Source: Lingula anatina
Taxonomy: Eukaryota; Brachiopoda; Lingulata; Lingulida; Lingulidae
NCBI RefSeq assembly: GCF_001039355.2
Contig: NW_019774970.1
Location: 67,124-129,123, forward strand
Reading direction: 5' to 3'
Length of the DNA: 62,000 nucleotides
The position numbers were made by a program, and so were the translations under genes. Below, in pieces: positions 1 through 10,499 of this stretch (positions are counted from its first letter, which is position 1; each line of letters starts with the position of its first letter). The notes below the pieces were generated by a model. The model ran no database searches. It worked only from the letters and a program-made list of their open reading frames with translations, and had not been told where the DNA came from.

Positions 1-1780
1 GCTTTCTGAAACCAGTCCAACCCCCCCCCCACCTCCAGGCTGTACGACCCGTACAACCTTTCTTTGGTCATTTTCATACAGAGGTGAGACGCCTCTCTCT
101 ACACCACGCTGAGGTGAGACGCCTCATGCAGTACGCTGTACACAGCTACGCACACACTCTCCATCAGATATAGTTTTAATCTGATATATCAAATCACTCC
201 CTCACACATACGTAACGAAGGAAAACAAAGGGATTTTGAGCATTAAATCTCAACCCCGAGCGTCCCACTAACAAGCTCACAGCTTTCAACTAGGGGCGCT
301 GTCAAAACACACGTACCCAGGGGCCCAGCTTTGGATCGTGTTATTTTGATCTGAGGTTGTTTAACTAAGGCATGAGCCGACCACCCCCAAACCCAAATAT
401 AAGCCTGATTGCACCAGTGAGTTTTAAGACAAATGCACTTGCTGGTTTTTGAACTCTACCTGTATTTGATGAATATATTTATCAGTTCAATAAGTTTGAA
501 CACAAAAGGTAAAACGATTTTCAACTTATCGTGTTATCACTGAGAGTGCATGGCGACAACAGCAACGTCATACACAGGTGGCGGCTATATGTATAGACAC
601 AATTGTGTCTGTACACAAAATGATGGCAAGCTCAGTTCCATCGTCAACACAGACAATCCCTTATGATGCACCTCGTTAGCCTGATCACTCCACATGCAAA
701 CCACCAATGTTGCTCCATCTGCAACAAAGAAAATAGCATCGATGTAGACAATATAAGAAATTTAAAAGTGCCAGTATTTGGTCCAAACCTTCGTTAACAA
801 TTGAACTCTTGAGTCTAAAACAAAAATAAATTTATTGTAGGAGAGAAGATTTACCCGCATCAGGTATGGGTTTGCCTTGACCTACAGGCGCAGTGCACAT
901 GTACAGTGCAGCCGTAAATTAACCTTACTTTCTCTGCGGGTCGCTGTGGCTTGTTCATACGGCCTGTCGCGGTAACCATGCAAATAACGTTCTCATCCAT
1001 GCGCAATTTGGTTTCTGTTAACAATAGTATCATGCCCTGCCCCGAAGGGTAATTATCGTGTCTTACTTTCTGCTGACAAAAGAACCAACCCCTAGCTCGC
1101 TGATATAAAAATCGAAGCTGAGCATGGTCGCAATTAAATGATCGCCTAGGCGTTAATTAATCTTTAATGCGCTGTGGCTTCACTCTGCTTTGATCACTCT
1201 ACTCTTATATGGAGTAACTTTTTAAAGTTACTTTACCAAAAAGATTCGGTAATAAAAGCAACTTTCGTGTACATTTTAGCTATAAATTGATTGAATTGAC
1301 ATAAAGTTGACATACCTAACAATCAAATGGAAAAAACTTTAGTCTATTCAGAATTCAGCAGCTCGTCTCCTTCGTAAAACTCAGAGGTCCTACCACATCA
1401 CACCATGTTCAGACTAGTAATTTATTCAATCTGAGTCACGGGCTGATTTATTGGTATACTATATAATTACTATATAATACTAGCCTTATAAAGAAAAGTC
1501 ACACTGCAATTTTTTTTTAGATATATAATAGTCTGTCCATCCACCACTTTCTTAGGTACTCCAATATGTCAACAGTGGTTGCCACCTCCACCTACCACAA
1601 ATGTTATACTTTTTATGGTTATATGCCTATGTCAAGTTGATTCGGCAATAAACTATACTATACTATACTCGTAATACGTGTCAATAGAAGTTTATAGCTC
1701 TTATCTTAAGTTAATCTCTTTCCTTATCTTATCTCCTTTAATTATAGTAAAGTTCTAATAAAGATACAAGTCTGTCACGC
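1..1780. other. Gene-less stretch, no feature recognised
   Basis: I see no credible reading frame here. The only small structures are two copies of GAGGTGAGACGCCTC (about 81-95 and 111-125, an imperfect palindrome repeated 30 bp apart) and a short (ACTAT)n run near 1650-1668. The run follows AATAAA-like sequence and could be the tail of an old retroposon. Confidence 0.5.
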
Positions 1781-1999
1781 AAAGTTAGGTATAAAATCAG
1801 GCGGCGACCTGGCAATAAACGAGTTCTTCATTGGTTACCAGTCTCTCAAATAATAGTTTATAAGATTTTACAAATAATACTTTATAAGATTTTAAAATTG
1901 TAAAGGGCGCCTGTTTAATATGAACAATATAATAGAACTTCTAACTCCTCTAAGAACTATTCGTTCCTGTGGTCAATTTCAACTCAAGCAAAACGATAC

Positions 2000-2059
<60 letters not shown>

Positions 2060-2345
2060 AAAAATAAATATGGTCACAGGAGGTTTGGGATTGCTGCACC
2101 AATTTTATGATCCAAATTTATTAACGTAACAAACGTGCCTTTGAACGATTCTTATTACTGTTAAAAGATAAACCCTTTTATTTTAGAAATATTTTGGTCA
2201 ACTTTTATCTCTAAGTTTTAAATACGTTTATGTTAGTTTTTAATTAATCTTTGTAGTTTTAATTTTTATATGTAAACGTAAACAACGCTGAGACGCAAGT
2301 GTAGCGCGGTTTAAGGAATGAATAAAAGTTGAATGAATAATAAAA
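1780..2345 (+). mobile_element. Probable degraded LINE 3' fragment interrupted by poly-A
   Basis: Around 1830-1850 the + strand can be read as VLHWLPVSQ, which resembles the LHWLPV..R motif near the C terminus of CR1/L2-type reverse transcriptases. At 1920-2000 a short frame (LLTPLRTIRS) resembles the next conserved block. A 57-nt poly-A tract (2001-2057) then interrupts, followed by degenerate sequence. Frames are broken throughout and nothing is functional. The call rests on short motif matches only. Confidence 0.35.
2001..2057 (+). repeat. Poly-A tract (57 nt)
   Basis: Uninterrupted run of A. It sits inside what looks like a LINE relic, so it could be an expanded A-rich segment or the tail of a second, nested retroposon. 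Confidence 0.95.
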
Positions 2346-2720
2346 TAATTAATGAAAGACCAAATAAAACACTACTCGGTCATATATACACTCTTTCCCA
2401 AAATGGTTGGTACAGGGAAATTTTGGGATGCATATCGCCCTGTTTCTTTCATTATTATTGACATTACCAAATTAATACTGTTTATATTGTGAAATATGTG
2501 AAGCTGGAGGATTGGTAAAGTCAAGGAGAAACAACCAATGCAAATGTGAAAAAAGCGTTCATTTATTTAGGGTTTTTTTTTCTCATGCCCCCCAAAAAGA
2601 GTACCTTTTTTACAAAACAGTACCAAGTGAAAAATTAAACATAAAAGTATACTGTGATTGACAATTAGTATGAAATTAGGGGAAATTGTCAAGAAACATC
2701 TTCAGAGTTCATTATTAATC

Positions 2721-3540
2721 TTAATAGCGGGTATGCTCACCCCGATCTTGGATAATGGCCGCCAGACGGCGTGGCATACTGTGAACTCGAGTTACAGCTC
2801 TTTGAAGAGGAATTGTGGTCCACTCATCTTGAAGGGCATCTCGCAGTTCATCTAGATTTGCAGGGGGAGAATTTCTCCTCCGAATAGCACGACCAAGTTC
2901 GTCCCACATGTGCTCAATAGGGTTTGCATCTGGGCGTTTTGCTAGCTGTGGCAACATCTAGATAAGATGGACACTATTTGATTTCCAATCTTTATTAACT
3001 GGAAACAATGAAGACTGAAATGCACACAAACAGACTATTAGTAAACTCAATAATATAATAAAGGGAAAAATATGAAATACACAACAAAGAACTAGATTAT
3101 GAAATTCTTATATATGTAAATAAATGAAAGTCACCTCAGGTATAAAAAGTCCTGCACACCTCCTATCAGGGTGAAGTCCAGTGTCTGAATGATTCACTAT
3201 ATAGGCCTACTCAGTGTGCATATAGAGAATGACATGTTCTCCAGGTAAGTACTGATGCAACATAGCCTTTGGCTACATCTAATATCTGACTAAGTACTTT
3301 TGGTAAGCAATTACCTTTGAATGAAAACTACAGTATGCTCATTATCCTCTAACATCTGAATATTGTTTTGTCGGATATAGTCAGCAATTAAGCGGGCTGT
3401 GTGGGGAGTTGCATTGTCATATTGCAATCTAAAATTTTCTCTGTATATCCCTGTAAAGAACGGCTCCAGGTTCTGCTGCAGAATGTCTCTGTATCTGGCA
3501 GCGTTAAGGTATCCGTCCAGAGGAAGCAATGGGTAAATAC
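2721..3540 (-). pseudogene. Truncated Tc1-like transposase, split by an insertion
   Basis: On the minus strand, 3540-3351 encodes a central transposase segment (LDGYLNAARYRDIL, then DNATPHTAR, then RQNNIQML). Codons 2959-2721 encode the C-terminal segment (PQLAKRPDANPIEHMWDELG ending in GEHTRY, a typical Tc1 C terminus). The two pieces are contiguous in Tc1 proteins but are here separated by about 390 bp. The start codon, DNA-binding domain and first catalytic Asp are absent. It is a relic with no expected activity. Confidence 0.85.
2960..3350. mobile_element. 391-bp insertion nested in the Tc1 transposase, 7-bp target duplication
   Basis: The heptamer AACATCT occurs immediately on both sides (2953-2959 and 3351-3357). 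Removing the insert plus one heptamer makes the transposase reading frame continuous, so the insertion boundaries are exact. The ends (AGATAAGATGG at left; AGAGGATAATGAG when the right end is reversed) are only weakly similar. No coding capacity was seen. The class is unknown; a 7-8 bp duplication would fit a hAT-like MITE. Confidence 0.65.
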
Positions 3541-3659
3541 CGTTGCTGCAAATGCTACTCTTAACATGTATTAATTTGGTAATATCAATAATAATGAAAG
3601 AAACAGGGCGATATGCATCCCAAAATTTCCGTGTACCAACCATTTTGGGCAAGAGTGTA

Positions 3660-4788
3660 TTTATTAGTCTTCGTACCGTCATTGATATACATATACATAT
3701 ACATGTAATAAACATAATCAAACTTTCTTTTTACAGTAATTCCTGGTGTTTCTATTGCTTTGTTCATGAAGGAAACGAACTTTTTCCAAAAAGACTTGCC
3801 AGTTATTTCTGTAAAATACATTTTGTAAGCCACGTCTTTGACATAATTGAGTCTATAATTGGATATTGGATCTCTTCCATCTACACCCGTATTATTTTTG
3901 ACCTTCCAAATTCGTTCATCAACAGTAAACAATCTTCCCATTACCTGCAAACAGAAGTTGCCTGGGGAGATGTCCCGTAGTTGTATACCGAAACTTTCTT
4001 TATTAGTCAAGGCGAAGATTGGCTGGCTGAAGGACTGAATCTTAGGTTCTATCCCAAAAAAAGTAGGAGGTGTGTATGTGGTCGGCGGTAAAGTTGTACA
4101 TGTAGTCCTCAGCGGTAAGGTAGTCACATATGGACTTGGCAAAGGAAGCGGCGGCGGTGTCGAAGAGGGGCAGGCTTGAAAATGGAGCAAGGCTCCTGCA
4201 GAGCTGGTACAACCCCATCTGCACGCGTTCACATTTAATTGCTCCCATCACAGGGTCGCGATTTTGTCGATTTAGGGTACACATATTTTCTACGAGCCTG
4301 GTGGAGAGAAGGTAGAGGGTATGCCTACGGTGTTGTGCCCAGAAACGTTATGTTTCCCAACTTACTGCAGAAGTAGTCCCCGCTGTTGCGTTGTTTACAG
4401 AGGGTTCGTCAGAGATCACCTGGTATAGTGACCTTAAACCAGTCTGGTAATAACAATGGGCTTCAAAAACCCTTTTTGGTGACTATTTGCTCCGCATATT
4501 GAAGGGAACTAGCTGTCTTTGTTTATAAGGAGCAGCAAACATTGGGTTTAAAGTATATTCTTGCAAAGTTTCAAGAGGAATGAAGGTCTCTTTACAGAGT
4601 TTCAAGGATTTACATAAAAGATTTGGATTTTGCAAACTATAGTGAAAAATCATGTCGCGGACTATTTTGCGCAAGCGCGTCGATTTTAGGAATTTGCTTA
4701 TTGCATTGATTTTAGGAATTTGCTTATTGACTGATAATAAAACAACGTCAGTGAGAAAGCAAGGGAAGTACTTGTAATCAATCCCCAA
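3660..4788 (-). pseudogene. Decayed protein-coding remnant, origin not recognised
   Basis: One minus-strand frame runs from 4788 to about 4056, some 244 codons, and is interrupted only by a TAG at 4485-4483 and a TAA at 4350-4348. Reading then shifts at a 7-nt A run (4056-4062 on the + strand) into another frame, which stays open to the edge of the Tc1 element near 3660. Base composition is richer in G+C than the flanks between 4100 and 4300. The predicted segments look protein-like, with mixed composition and several Tyr/Trp/Cys residues, and do not look like random AT-rich frames. I do not recognise the family. It may be a host-gene fragment, a large mobile element or an old integrated viral segment. 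The two stops and the frameshift make function unlikely. Confidence 0.45.
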
Positions 4789-5502
4789 ATCAATATTTAT
4801 ATAGCATTTTTACGCCAAACACTTCGTTGTATAATTTGCTTCCTATTCATACTGTCGAGATTACATGAAATAAGATATATTTAGAGGTCAGTATTTGAAA
4901 TTTTTAATTTGTAAATTGTTATTAGGATAGTATGATTAAGAATAATAAGTTTTATGATTTCCTTTTTTTACACAGAGCTAAGTGCGGTTGATATCGTTTC
5001 TTTATCCCTTCAAAGAAGCAAATGTCGGTCCGACTGTCGGCCCGTCAGTCGGCCGGTCCTTAACCAAACCTTTTCCAACCAATTCCAACCAAGTAACTAT
5101 AGTTGGAGCTATATTATTCCTTGGCTCAATTAATGAATAAGACTATTTGACGGACGGTCGTCTTATTTGGTAGAGAGTTTCGTCATTAGTGTAACCTAAA
5201 TATTTCATTTGAGTCAATAGTCACATATGAATGTCAAACTGACCTTGAACGCATACATCTTGCTGACTGATATAAAACGATTGAGCCTACGGTCCTCTAT
5301 TTGGGTGGGGTATAGCCATCAAGTGAAGATGAACTCTGTACATTTTGAAGTCTGTAGGCCATATGCCAAGGCCATGTTTTCGTTCAACATCAAACTCTTG
5401 TTCAAACAATTTGGTGTATCGGAGCAGGGAGGGGGAGACATTTTTTTCCAAACACCTCTTGTTATTTAAAGAAAAACTAAAGTACAGCTTTGCTATTTGC
5501 AG

Positions 5503-8193
5503 ATTGCATCAGCCCTCATAAAACGTGCAATGGAGGAGGAAAATGAGATATTTGTAGACATTGCGTGTAAAAACGATTACCATGGATTAACTGCTCTGCA
5601 CGTCGCAATATTTAAGTAAGTACACATGCAGTACTGTAGGGATTCGCTCTCTCTCTCTCTCTCTCGTCAGCTTTATTTAATTTTTTAGCACATCCCTCAG
5701 ATAATAAATTGATACTTACGTTGATCTTCATGTTATTTTATTTCAGGAGCAACTTGCGCGTGGTAATGGAAATTCTGAACTCTGAACGGACCAACGATAC
5801 TCAACAAATGGGAACAAACGACGGTGGTCAACAAACGGGAAACACCGAGGGTGGTCAACAAACGGGAACCAACGAGGGTGGTCAACAAACGGGATCCAAC
5901 GAGGGTGTTCAACAAACGGGAACCAACGATGGTGTACAACAAACGGGAACCAACGATGGTGTTCAACAAACGGGATCCACCGTGGGTGGTCAACAAACGG
6001 GAACCAACGTTGGTGTTCAACAANCAAACAGGATCCAACGAGGGTGTTCAACAAACGGGATCCACCATGGGTAGTCAACAAACGGGAACCATCGAGGGTG
6101 GTCAACAAACGGTGTTCGAACCTGAAAGAACAAGTACACGACAAAACCAATCAAGCTCCCAACAACCAGTAAATGAAAATGGGAGTTACTTTTACAGTCA
6201 TGTTGAAAAGTTTAAACGTAATCCTGGCTGTTTTGCAAAGTGTTCTTCCTGCATTGACCTTAACATTAACACCAGGTGCATGGGCATCTTTTCCAATGTA
6301 ACTAAACCGGACAATAATGAAACATGGTCCAAGTGTGTCAACATTGCCGCCACTGGAGCGAAATTTAAAGATGAAGACCATGAGGAATTGTTAGGACTGC
6401 TAGCGGGTGAACTTCCCCTTATAGTGGCAGCTTGCCGTCTAGCAGTAACACATTATGACTTAGAAAAAGAAGTATCTATAGGCAACGAATCAGTGGTTGG
6501 CCGTTGTCATACTGCTCCAACTGTTATGGACCGAGCTCCAGAGGTAATGGACAGGTCTCATACTGTCAGTTCAGATAGAGATAAATGCCGTCAAAGAATA
6601 AAAATATTGAAACAACTACTTAGAAAGGCTAATCCCCTTCAAGTTAACAGCCAAGGAAACAACGTGTTCCATGAGCTGATTATTCTCTCCACCAAAGATT
6701 GGGCTAGAGAACTCCAGAAAAAGAGCTCCGATGATAGGTTTCAATTAGAACAAACAAGGATTGAGAACGAAATTGACGGAGCAGAAAATCCTTTCATTAA
6801 GAATGTGAAAGTAGTCTTTGAGTTAATTTTGAAATATATTGTCAAAACGAGAAAACTGAAACTTGAAGGGGGGGCTCCAATGCGTGAGAAGGAAATCCTT
6901 TGTTTGCCTGATGCTAAAATCGAGTTTGATGGCGACGACAAGGTGAACTGTTCCTATCGTTACATCCCACTCGAGACGGCAGCGAGATATGGGGCAGTTG
7001 AAATGTTTGAGTGGCTGCTGTACCTTGACGACGCACACGAATCCCAAATTCAACCCTCGAAAGAGAATCTTATTGTCAGACACGTGAATCACCGCCTGAC
7101 GCCTCTTAAGATGAAGGGCAATTCATGTCTGGAAAATTTTCTGGTAGAAAGAACCGAGGAGCTTTTTGTCAAGAAAGACGACACACTCTCACTCATGGAA
7201 CTGATCACAATGAACAAAGGACGGAATGCTTTGAAACTCGTGAAACCTGCACCCATACAGTCTGCGATTAAGGACAGATGGGAGAACCAAATTAAATGGA
7301 TCCATTCTATTTTCATGATCTTGCATGGGGCCACGATATCTGCGCTGACTGTATGCATTGCACATCGTCCTGCCTTAGATCAGACTTATCAAACGATATC
7401 AGACACAGTTCGAGGGGTTTTTGAAGTTTATATCTGTATATACGCCTTCGTTGTGCTGCTTTTTGAAATATTTGCAAATACGCAATATACCTGGTCGACA
7501 TGCTTCTGCCTTTGCTGTATCAAATGTATGTTTCCGCTTCGAAAAATGAGGATGAATGAGAGATACTCACTTATACTTATAGTTTGGTGTTTTTCCATTA
7601 TAATCTCGCTAATTCTACGTTTCACCATATACCAAGTTGAAGTAGTATTCCTGGCTTTGGCTGTGGTCGTTGGCTGGTGGTCACTCCTTCACGCTCTCAG
7701 GCCATTTAAATACTTCAGTTTTTACACTGTCATCATTCAGAGAGTTATATTTGGTGACCTGCTGAGATTTTCCATTGTATTCATAATACAGCTAGTAGGA
7801 TTTAGCTCCGCTTTGTTTCTAATGTTTAAATCATCCAGTAACCATCCTGTTGCCGGATTCCAGACATTTTGGGACACTGTACTCACTCTCTTTGAAATCA
7901 TGATAGGGATAGGGAATTTTGATGTGTATGAATTAGCACATTTACCTTTTCTCGCCGCGTGGTCCTTTGTTTTTTATTTAATTTTCAGTTACATTATGCT
8001 GTTCAACATGATCATCGCAATGCTTTCGGAATCGGTGCGTCTTGTGACAGAAAATAAAATTCTACAATGGCGCCTCCAGCGGCTTCATGTCATCATCTTT
8101 TGGGAAAGGCGCTTTCGTTGTCTGAGGCAAGCAAAATATGCTAAACGTTTGTTCAAATTTTCGGGTTCGAAAAATCGCGTCAGTCCAATATAG
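5503..8193 (+). CDS. TRPV-like cation channel A (exons 2-3; exon 1 outside window)
   Basis: Exons are 5503-5615 (after ...TTTGCAG, ends AA|gtaagt) and 5747-8193 (after TTTCAG). The protein has N-terminal ankyrin repeats (HGLTALHVAIFKSNLRVVMEI; later LPLIVAACRLAV, NVFHELIILS and PLETAARYGAVEMFEWLLYL). A six-helix channel core follows, then a pore segment FEIMIGIGNFD and S6 LFNMIIAMLSESV. Next comes a TRPV-style TRP domain with the invariant Trp (ILQWRLQRLHVI). TRPV channels are plasma-membrane Ca2+/cation channels used in sensory signalling. Oddities: a 27-bp repeat array (5802-6112) is inserted after the ILNSER helix, an N at 6024 breaks the frame by one base, and the filter has Asn where the paralogue has Asp. 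Exon 1, homologous to the one of gene B, was not found upstream. Dropping the N gives 853 codons from exons 2-3. Family is certain to TRP level and very likely TRPV. Confidence 0.93.
5647..5666 (+). repeat. (CT)n tract in TRPV-like A intron 2
   Basis: Perfect CT run about 30 nt downstream of the exon 2 donor. A longer CT run lies at the same place in the paralogue on the other strand. Confidence 0.9.
5802..6112 (+). repeat. Coding 27-bp minisatellite (QQTGTNEGG-like nonapeptide, ~12 units)
   Basis: Twelve consecutive variants of a nonapeptide (QQTGTNEGG, QQTGSNEGV, QQTGTNDGV, QQTGSTVGG and similar) are encoded by a 27-bp unit in the first part of exon 3 of TRPV-like A. The unit is a multiple of three, so copy-number change keeps the frame. 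The N at 6024 lies inside the array, so the true copy number is not known. The paralogue lacks the array. Confidence 0.95.
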
Positions 8194-8242
8194 TGATAAT
8201 GCAAAAAAGTATGCATATACCTTAATGAGAGATAAATAGTTA

Positions 8243-8248
8243 AATAAA
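8243..8248 (+). promoter_or_regulatory. Poly(A) signal of TRPV-like A
   Basis: AATAAA 50 nt after the stop codon, the first match downstream of the gene. Confidence 0.6.
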
Positions 8249-8249
8249 A

Positions 8250-9990
8250 GATTCTTGGACTACAGCTTTAAAATGATATACTTCGAGTTTTGAACTACTT
8301 TTGATTGATTTTTTTAAAACCTAAGTACAGATATATACACATAACATTAGTTTAGAACACAAACTTGTCAAGCGTTTATTTATTATCTTTTTATTCATTG
8401 CTGTGTCGTTTGGTCTTATATATTTTTGCGTTATGTTTAGTTATTGTTTGTAGACAAGATATATTCATATATATGGTTCAGTTTTATGATGCTATAAAAG
8501 AAGCGTATACCTATGTTAACCATCTGTGAACAAGGATCAGACAGAATTCTAGAGATTCCTGTCGTAAAGCATTATCATCTCTAGATCAACAGAAGGTTTC
8601 TATATTGTATATATTGTTATATATTGTATATATTGTTTTTAGCAGTAAAAATTATGGTCCTTGAGAAGTAAGTAGAAAATGTTGAATGTTTTTGACATCT
8701 AGTTTAAGGAAACGTTAACAAATCTTTTCAGAGATTATCTAAAAAGAAAACAATGCATAGTTGATTGACAAATGAGAAAGGAAGACTTTTAGGATCACTC
8801 AAACGACCATGCAGAGACAATAAGAATTTCTAAACATGCGATACATACATGTACATAAACCAAGATAGAGCAAAAATAAGCTTGTTTTTGTATGAAAAGC
8901 AAGTTGGTGAATAAATGTTTGGAATTCCATCTCACCGCTGTGATAAAAATAATAATGTTTTTTGGTTTTCGTTGGAAAATATCGAAAAAGGAGAAATTAT
9001 TGACAGTAAATCCATCACCGCTGTGGTAGTTAAGTGTACTATAAACAAATGATAAGATCGACATGCAAGTTTAAGGTAATCCACAAAGTTTGGCCCTATA
9101 ACTTGTTTTCCTGGAGAAAAAATCCAATTAACGAATCATTGCTAGGCCTGTCCATGCACTTTTTTTGATATTCCTGTATTTGTTTAGACCGCAAAAACCT
9201 TGTTGAAATAGAAAAGGAATTATTTTTTATTTGGTGATTTTGGTTCCTTTATAAGGTCAGAAATGGGAAAAATAAGTACATCTGCACTATATCTAGACAA
9301 AAAAATACGATTTTGGGATATTTTCAAACGCGTATAGCATGCCTTCATCTATGGAATTGTCAGACACTGACCGCATACAATTAATTCATGAAAAATATTG
9401 GGCAACCAACAGTTGCTTCGAAAAAAAAAACAAAAACAAAAAAAAACTGCAAAATGTGCAACCAAACGCCTCAGAATCATTCTGTTAACATTGTATATTG
9501 ATGTCAAGACATTAAAAACATTGATGAGATAAGCACACATTTATAGACTCAGTTAAAAGTAGTAGTGCCAGTATATCATGTTTATTATCTGCAGTTTCTA
9601 TTTACCAGGCACGAGCTCGAGACCAGTTTAGAATTAATGTTAATAATATGTCTTTTTCATTTCCCTTGCTACAATATAAAATTAACAAACATTCAAACAT
9701 TTTTATTTTGGGGCAGTAGGGGTGGGAGATAAATAGAATCCCTCCATGATTTTGCTGAAAATTGGATAAATTCTGATTCTGAAAAAAAGAAAACGCTGTT
9801 TAAAATTATGTGGTATAAAGGCCATAAATAGCCGTTAAACGGTGTTTAAACATTTTAACGAGTTGTTAGTTTCTATGAACAACTCACCCAGGCAATATCT
9901 AGAAACAAAATTGGAACGTTTAAATTTAACCAACAGTTTAGGGGATTTTAACCCTGGATTTAAACGCCGCTTGGTGCTTATAGCCCTTTA
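8250..9990. other. Intergenic, nothing recognised
   Basis: AT-rich sequence with short A-rich runs (for example 9420-9446). No sustained reading frame, repeat or RNA gene was recognised. Confidence 0.5.
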
Positions 9991-9996
9991 TAGACC

Positions 9997-10073
9997 GAAC
10001 TCACGTCTTTCGCGTGCCTCAACCCCGTTACCAGGGCTGAGTGCGGCGCGATATCCGATTGTGCCACCGGATC
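9997..10073 (-). pseudogene. tRNA-Ile(UAU) relic, anticodon deleted
   Basis: The minus strand keeps the 5' half of the tRNA-Ile found at 28.1 and 31.8 kb (CCGGTGGCACAATCGGATAT..., D arm readable) and the hairpin of its intron (CCCTGGTAAC). The bases that would hold the anticodon are deleted and the T arm is degenerate. The following 250-400 bp (10074-10480) are diverged but recognisable homologues of the sequence next to the functional copies, for example CATATTAGCATTC. This is therefore an old duplicate of the whole block, not a retrocopy. Confidence 0.8.
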
Positions 10074-10499
10074 AACTGTTGCAATTGCCTTTTTCTAAAT
10101 AAAATGAAATTGAACATCAGTCGACAACGCAGCTAACTAAAAATTGTGTGGTAAAGTTTACGTGAAATTCAACAGATGCCAGAGCATATGTAACATTCAT
10201 AAAAAATAATGACCAGGTTAAAATAAACTTATCAAATTTGCTTGCTGTCTTGTCTGTACTTTCAAAATATGAAAGTCGCCTGTGGCCTTTTTCATATTAG
10301 CATTCTGAACATTATATGCACCTTATTGGAGATATCTAGTCATATCAAATTTTCATCAGAAAAAAATCCAGTATTCTAAGTCCCAGTATTTAACAACTCA
10401 TCAAGTTTAAAATGCTTCTCATATTTAACATTCATTATTGATCAGGTAAATGTGTCACTGACAACTGTACAGTAAGAAATAATTATTTAGCTACCATAG

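Larger units (their letters stand above)
2389..3657 (-). mobile_element. Tc1/mariner-type deletion derivative with ~90-bp terminal inverted repeats
   Basis: The two ends (about 2389-2479 and 3568-3657) are inverted copies of each other beginning CACTCTT.CCCAAAATGG. They are flanked by TA dinucleotides (2387-2388 and 3658-3659), the target-site duplication typical of Tc1/mariner. Between them the minus strand keeps only the C-terminal half of a Tc1 transposase: a DNATPHTAR-type motif near 3400 and the ANPIEHMWDELGR block near 2900, with the acidic catalytic residue of PIEH visible. The N-terminal half is gone and the coding part is split by a 391-bp insertion. The element is therefore dead and, by structure, non-autonomous. 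Confidence 0.85.

Noticed and set aside
4680-4735. Two copies of GATTTTAGGAATTTGCTTATTG
   Set aside because: A simple 27-bp tandem duplication within the decayed frame; too small to interpret separately.
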